This document shows positions 58,621 to 64,000 of a stretch of DNA of 64,000 nucleotides, piece after piece (position 1 is the stretch's first letter; each line of letters begins with the position of its first letter). The stretch lies in assembly GCA_015680685.1 (NCBI GenBank), contig MNCI01037820.1, forward strand, positions 126,534 to 190,533, given 5' to 3'. The stretch comes from Gnetum montanum. Lineage: Eukaryota > Streptophyta > Gnetopsida > Gnetales > Gnetaceae. The notes beneath the pieces are model-generated. The model was not told the DNA's origin. It saw only the letters and a program-made list of their open reading frames with translations, and did not search any database. The position numbers and the translations under genes were made by a program.

Positions 58621-59930
58621 AATTATCTGATAAAATCCTCTTTGCTAGTGTAATAAATGAACAAGTACCTAATGAACCTACATGGTATGATGGCATCCTC
58701 ACTTATCTTCTTACTCAGAAGATGCCACAAGACTTGGATCACTAGAAGAAACAATAGATTCTTCATCAAGCTAAACACTTCATAGAAATCAATGGAAATT
58801 TTTACAATGTGTATGTTGATGGCTTGGTTCATTATTGTGTTGTTAATGTTGATCAACTGCATGTTCTCCAAAATGCTCACAAGGGTCCTTGTGAGGACCA
58901 CTATGCAAAGAGATGCACGATCATTAAGATCTTGATGGTAGGGTATTACTAGCCAATAATCTTTAGGGATGTTCACCAATTCATCCACTCTTGTGAATGA
59001 TATTAACTAGATGGTGGGATGACTACTCAAATAAAGGGACCTCAGCAGTGGATCTAACCACTGAAACCCTTTGACATTTGGGGCATAGACTTCATGGGTC
59101 CCATTGCATCCATGTCAAATGAAAAGGTTTACATAATAGTTGTTGTTGATGATTGTACAAAATGGGTAGAAGTAGTAGCTATCATTGATTGTACATCTTC
59201 CACTCTTGCTTGATTTGTACAACAAAATGTTATAAATAGGTTTGGAGTGCCATGTGCATTGATTTTTGACAATGGTACTTATTTTACAGGTGCTACCTTT
59301 CGTAAGCTCATGTAATGCTTGGGGTAGCACATAAACTAACAACACCCTACCATCCTCAAACCAATGATCAAGTAGAGGTTACAAATAGGGAAATCAAAAA
59401 AACCCTAACAAAAATAATTAGCAAATATCAGAGAGATTGGATCATAAAACTCAATGATGCCTATTGGACCTACCACTTCACATGGAAACTCCTTATAGGC
59501 TACTCTCCCTATGAGCTAGTGTACAGGAAATTACCAACTTTTCCAATTCAATCTGAGCTATGTACACTTTCAACAGCATGTGACCTTGTTCATAACCTTA
59601 ACCTAGCATAAAAAAAATATTGATCACACTTAATATGATAGATGAGAATAGATTGGTGGCCTTGTCATTGAATGAAGTGCACAAGGTATTCAACAAAAAA
59701 CACCATGACCTTTGGATAAGAAAAGTAAAATTTCAACTTGAAGACAAGGTCCTCTATTGGAACCCACACATGTAATGCAAAAGACTAAGTTCCAAACACT
59801 ATGGAAAGGGTCTTATATCATTTTCAAAACCTTTTCGTTTTGGGGCCATATTGATCTACAAACCTGACAGCCCAGAAAAAAGCAACTAGTCAACATGCAA
59901 CCTAAGCAAGCCAATGTAGACAACACCCTA
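58621..59930 (+). pseudogene. Integrase of Element D
   Basis: The N-terminal module spans about 58800-59010 (VLQNAHKGPC ... IHSCE). The core has IDFMGPIASM, KWVEVVAII, and FDNGTYFTGATF-like with the second Asp retained. The open stretch 59315-59611 carries LGVAHKLTTPYHPQTNDQVE, the Glu in VTNREIKKTL, DWIIKLNDAYWTYHF and YSPYELVYRKLPTFPIQ. The C-terminal part is frameshifted. Confidence 0.82.
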
Positions 59931-60251
59931 ATGGATGGAGAACCACACTTAACTCTTTGGATCTTCTTCTCTCAACTTAGTCATGGGGGAGATGATCATC
60001 AATGCTAACCATATTAGTAGCTCCTCAAATTTTCTACTTTTTTTGTTTTACACTTTCTTTGTTTTTACATATTTTTATTTCACACTTTGTTTTTTTTTTC
60101 ATTTTTACAATTTTTTATTTTACAACATCATTAATGTGTTTTAAATTTCTTGAATATTTTACTTTATTTTGGTGTGAATTTTTCTTATTTCTAATAAAAT
60201 GATTTATTGCCAATAGAACATAGTGATGTTGTAGTTGTTTGCTAATGGTGG
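59931..60251 (+). other. Element D post-integrase spacer
   Basis: CTTAGTCATGGGGGAGATG at 59976-59994, then T-rich sequence collinear with Element 1 30390-30580. Interrupted at 60252 by Element E. Confidence 0.7.
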
Positions 60252-61076
60252 TGATGAACAGTGAGGTACCCCTACACTCAACCATATGAATATGAGAATT
60301 CATGAACTCCGTGGATAGGCTAGTTGTGGTATCTAGATTGTTACACGTTGATTGTAGTTCGCTGTCTTCCCACCTGGACTAGTATTTGCTTTTTCATGTA
60401 TGGTTTAGTCCAGAGTGAGGTGTATGATGTGATCCTAAACTAATGAAATGAGTCCAAGCTAGCCTAAGTGCAATGAGCATCTGTTCCTTAATCATCCATA
60501 CACATCTTGGACCTCGTGCATGACTACTATTGGGATTACCAAGTGTAGATCCTAGGTACACTACTGGGTTACCAAGTAGTCACACTTAAATGCTCGTGAT
60601 TAAGTCATACTCATTCCGTAGTTAACAACAAGAATAGTAAATGATGATAAAGAAATATTAACTAAGAAAACACTAAATAATAATGACAATTAACAATAAA
60701 AATTAAATAGTTAAAACTAAGTGAATTCTACAATGATGAAGTAATCTCGATCTTTATTTCTGATCATGTGCGTGTCCAAGTACATCACACTCAAATAAAG
60801 GTGTTGTACAATTACAAGCATCACACTGTGGGCATGCACTTGGGAAAATAATCTAACTCCTATGAAAAAAAATGCAAGGGCTTTGCTACAACTACTCCAA
60901 AGATTCCTCAATGAGGTGTAAGGGTCTCTTATTTATAGGCCAAAATAGGCTCTACCTAAACAGGGCCACATCGACACACGGAGGGATGCATCAACGAGGC
61001 TACATTGATGTGGCTATGTATATGGGGCCCCGTATACATGGCCTAGTCAACGCATCAATTGCTTAATGCTTCATCA
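60252..61076 (-). repeat. 3' LTR of Element E
   Basis: 825 bp, TGATGAACAG...CTTCATCA. A minus-strand TATAAAT lies at 60937-60931. An almost perfect palindrome at 61015-61038 (half-site ATGTATATGGGG) sits ~75 bp upstream in U3. The PPT TACCCCCACGACTAAA follows at 61077. Confidence 0.82.
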
Positions 61077-62764
61077 TACCCCCACGACTAAATAACAACT
61101 TGTCCTCGAGTCAAAGAAAGTGAGGAACAAGCTTAATTGAAAACATAGTGGATAGGTATGGGATTATTGACTGACTAGAAATTTATTCATGCCATAGTGG
61201 TGAATTAAAAAAAATTTGGACACATACATAAAAGAAAAAACTGGTGGAACTCATGGGGTTCCCGGTAGTGGTGGCTCCTCCATGGGTGCATTTCCTTTGT
61301 CCTGTGCATCAGGCTTCTGAGATTGATACCATTGAAGAAGAACCTGATGTTTCTCCTCTTCTATTTGAGGGTTATGAGCTATCCATGCTGATGTTCCAAT
61401 GTTTGATGGAGTCAGCACTTTTCATGGACACGGAATCTATAGGAACACTTGATTTGCCTTGACATGCCATGCCACAAATAGCCATCGTTTCTCTTCACAG
61501 GCTTGGGCACTGACCTTGCCTCCCCTTGCTTGGATAGATTATGCAGTAATAGGAGTTTCATGATGAATGCTGAATGATTAACTTCTGCTTTGCATGTCTG
61601 CATGAGGTCCTTGGCTTCTACCTCCCCCAGGTCATTCGATTGCACCTTGAGAAGGTCCTCCTTATTGTCTTCTTTTAGGGGTAATCTATAATCACACAAG
61701 GATCAATTTTTAGTAAGGTTATTGAAAAATGTTCAATGAATTCATACCTTACTCATTGCCTTTAATAAATGTTGCATTCTTTACTATGTGATTTTAGAGT
61801 TAGGAATTTGTCAAGGAAGTTGCTCCAAAAGTTCAATGTCGGACCAAGTTTTGAGGAATGTTTGATAAAATAATGACAAAGAAAGGATAGATTTGGAAAT
61901 GAAATACTTAGAGGGTGTAAGATGATGTGGTGATGTGCAACAAGTATAAATTACAGAAGTCACGCAAGTGGGTCCTCCCCAAACCAGGTTCCAACCTATA
62001 TGCCCTTGTGTAACCACACCTTAAGATGTCCATAGGCACTAGAAGGGTTAAATGTAATCTATAACGATGTAACAAAACAAACACATGTTGATACCACTAT
62101 GATGAGGTATGAATTCAATGCTATACAAGACACAAGTCATAATTATAGGAACAATGAGATGAGACGAATCGGAGAAGGGATTGTAGAGATTAGGACGTGA
62201 GGTAACTGACTCAAGGCACAATGAATTCTTGAGTGTAGGGCATGATTAATGTGTTCATTAGTCCATCATTTCAAAATCAAGACCAAGTCCATTCCTCTGA
62301 TTAGTGACATCGCATCGTTTCATCCAATGATGAACAACCATAAGAGCACCATAATAGCAAGGCATACGATCACTTGGCGTTTTGTGGAAGGGAGGAGTGA
62401 CTTGGAATTTCTTTGTGGCATATATATTTTTTTTTGTTTGGCCACTATGGCACACTCTCTTTTCCCTCTCTTCTCTTGCTCTCCCTTTTTTCTTTGTTTT
62501 TTTTTGAAGTGCCTTTAATACTCTTACTTCCAATTTTCATTAGATCTACAAGGATCTTAGTATAACCTAGCTGCATGATAGCACCTATAGATGTTACCAA
62601 AAAGAATCCACAAGTTCCCTTGATGTCACACCATGGCCATTTCCTCTTAGTCCATCACTTTTTACTCTGGGCACAATGAACAATGAATTACTTTAAGTTT
62701 TAATGATGTCAAGAATATCACTGTACCCTCAAATAGAACCTCTTATTTATAGAGTGGATGAGTG
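61077..62764 (-). other. Element E 3' internal region, non-coding
   Basis: Collinear with Element B 17920-19700. Contains the GTGGGTCCTCCCCAAA block (61969-61984). Small ORFs here show no homology. Confidence 0.6.
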
Positions 62765-63005
62765 NNNNNNNNNNNNNNNNNNNNNNNNNNNNNNNNNNNN
62801 NNNNNNNNNNNNNNNNNNNNNNNNNNNNNNNNNNNNNNNNNNNNNNNNNNNNNNNNNNNNNNNNNNNNNNNNNNNNNNNNNNNNNNNNNNNNNNNNNNNN
62901 NNNNNNNNNNNNNNNNNNNNNNNNNNNNNNNNNNNNNNNNNNNNNNNNNNNNNNNNNNNNNNNNNNNNNNNNNNNNNNNNNNNNNNNNNNNNNNNNNNNN
63001 NNNNN
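62765..63005. other. Assembly gap (241 N)
   Basis: Run of N between the Element E 3' region and gag. Confidence 0.98.
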
Positions 63006-63149
63006 ACACACTTGATTAGAGTTGACATAGTAGGGCAAGTTATAAGATGTGGTTAATTTATAAGGAGTTGATCCACTATGCTACTTGTGACCATAAGATG
63101 GTATGCAAGGATCAACATGTCTCTCCATGTGGAAGTATTCATTGGGCCC

Positions 63150-64000
63150 CATGGTTATTGAAGTATTGAGTGGTGGCCTTGATAAGGTAACATGAGGCGT
63201 TGGGTTTTAAGAGGAAGATGCACCATAGTGTTGGATTTGTGCTAAGTTGGCGGATGTAGTGGTTTCTGAACTGTGGTGTCCCTTTTGATGATCATGTCTA
63301 AAGAAGGGACGCCTTCGATGTTGTGAAGGATTGCCACTACTGTTGACAGTAGCAGCATAAGTAACGTTTGCGGGTTGGTGCTGTGGTGCAAAATATTCTA
63401 GCATAGCTGGCAGTGATGTAGAAGGGGGTGAAGTATGAGAATATTGAGGTTGAGGAGAAGTGTAAGGCACAGGAGGTGGTGATCTTATTGGAGAGGACAT
63501 GGGTGGATAGGACTCGAAAGAATAATAACGATGAGGTGAAGTAGAGGATGAATATCTTGTTTGAGAAACAGGGTGTTGAACATAATAAGCATTTGACGTT
63601 GGGACATATGATGGGTATGGTCTAGTTGGCAGTGGCCTCCCCCACGACTAAGGTTTTTGCCACTATGGTTGAACTTGATATTTCTGTATGAAATCTGGAT
63701 GTAACACTCCTCCCCAATGCTCATGTAAATGTGACAAAATTGGACATTGACCTTTGGGGTGATCTTACAAACAGACGTTACATTGATATGTGAAATTGGT
63801 AGTTTAGTTCTTATTCTTATTATCTCCTACCCTTTGTTTCGATTGTTGCGTGGTGTCCTGTCCTATTTCTCGATTTGGCATAGTCCTTCCTCTCATAATA
63901 TTGGCATATTCTCCACATCTTTCATGTACCCAGTCCATCATCTTATTAATATTTTCTTTAATTTATCTAGTGATTCTAAGATTGGCAAAGATGATTCCAC
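63150..64000 (-). pseudogene. gag of Element E, C-terminal half
   Basis: 63500-63207 is Pro/Ser-rich (PIRSPPPVPYTSPQPQYSHT). A segment near 63650-63640 codes the PQSWG-type motif via CTTAGTCGTGGGGGAGG. The knuckle near 63785-63745 reads CNVCL-stop-DHPKGQC with a following SHL. It continues off the window. Confidence 0.7.

Larger units (their letters stand above)
55486..60251 (+). mobile_element. Element D: 5'-truncated, RT-deleted Athila-like element
   Basis: It starts within gag, next to R1; no 5' LTR or PBS. Order: gag, protease, linker, RNase H, integrase, post-integrase polypurine motif, then Element E inserted at 60252. Between ~58315 and 58322 the linker joins RNase H directly, so RT is deleted with a different breakpoint from Element A. 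Two single Ns and a 45-bp inverted duplication occur inside RNase H. Confidence 0.83.
60252..64000 (-). mobile_element. Element E: gag-only LTR retrotransposon, partial
   Basis: The 3' LTR is 60252-61076. The internal region is collinear with Element B's. An assembly gap (62765-63005) separates the 3' region from gag at ~63150 onward. The 5' LTR lies outside the window. No pol domain is visible; unless it is hidden in the gap, this copy belongs with B. Confidence 0.75.

Overview
This window looks like nuclear DNA from a large, repeat-rich land-plant genome. The reasons are the density of nested Ty3/gypsy LTR retrotransposons, the AT-rich spacers, and the one host gene, a cysteine-rich receptor-like kinase with two DUF26/Gnk2 domains. 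A gymnosperm-scale genome would fit, but the species cannot be fixed from the sequence. No bacterial genes, tRNA, rRNA or CRISPR were seen.

Layout. Element A (minus strand) fills 1-10848 and runs off the left edge: ORF3, spacer, integrase, RNase H, protease, gag, PBS and its 5' LTR, with the reverse-transcriptase core deleted. An AT-rich desert follows (10849-16958), holding a decayed ~195-bp tandem array and one copy of a ~1.1-kb dispersed repeat (R1). Element B (minus, 16959-37492) has gag but no recognisable pol; its 5' LTR is split by Element 1 (plus, 23170-36420), the only near-full-length copy. Element 1 has 905/889-bp LTRs, a CCAAC target-site duplication, a tRNA-Asp-like PBS, gag-PR-RT-RNaseH-INT, and a third ORF downstream of integrase. 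To its right lies the receptor-kinase pseudogene (minus, 41193-38297, seven exons). Element F (plus, an ORF3 remnant plus 3' LTR) follows and is interrupted by Element C (minus, 42769-50007, ACAAC duplication, most of pol deleted). Next come unassigned sequence, a diverged copy of the kinase 3' flank, and a second R1 copy. Element D (plus, 55486-60251, RT deleted) is then interrupted by Element E (minus, from 60252 off the right edge, gag without visible pol).

All the retroelements are related. They share LTR ends TGATGA...TCATCA, the same PBS type, the gag start MSSSH/MTSSH, a DLG-type protease where readable, and an AGTCRTGGGGG polypurine motif. The features agree best with the Athila-like branch of Ty3/gypsy. 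No retroelement ORF is intact. Stops fall mostly where G:C to A:T transitions would turn Gln, Arg or Trp codons into stops.

The most interesting signal is upstream of ORF3. Two diverged elements (A and 1) both carry palindromes, then a TATA box, then a CCAGAGGTATG donor-like site ~140 bp downstream, then the ORF3 start. The palindrome vocabulary of each internal promoter resembles U3 of its own or a close LTR type. ORF3 may therefore be a separately transcribed, spliced gene driven by a U3-derived internal promoter.
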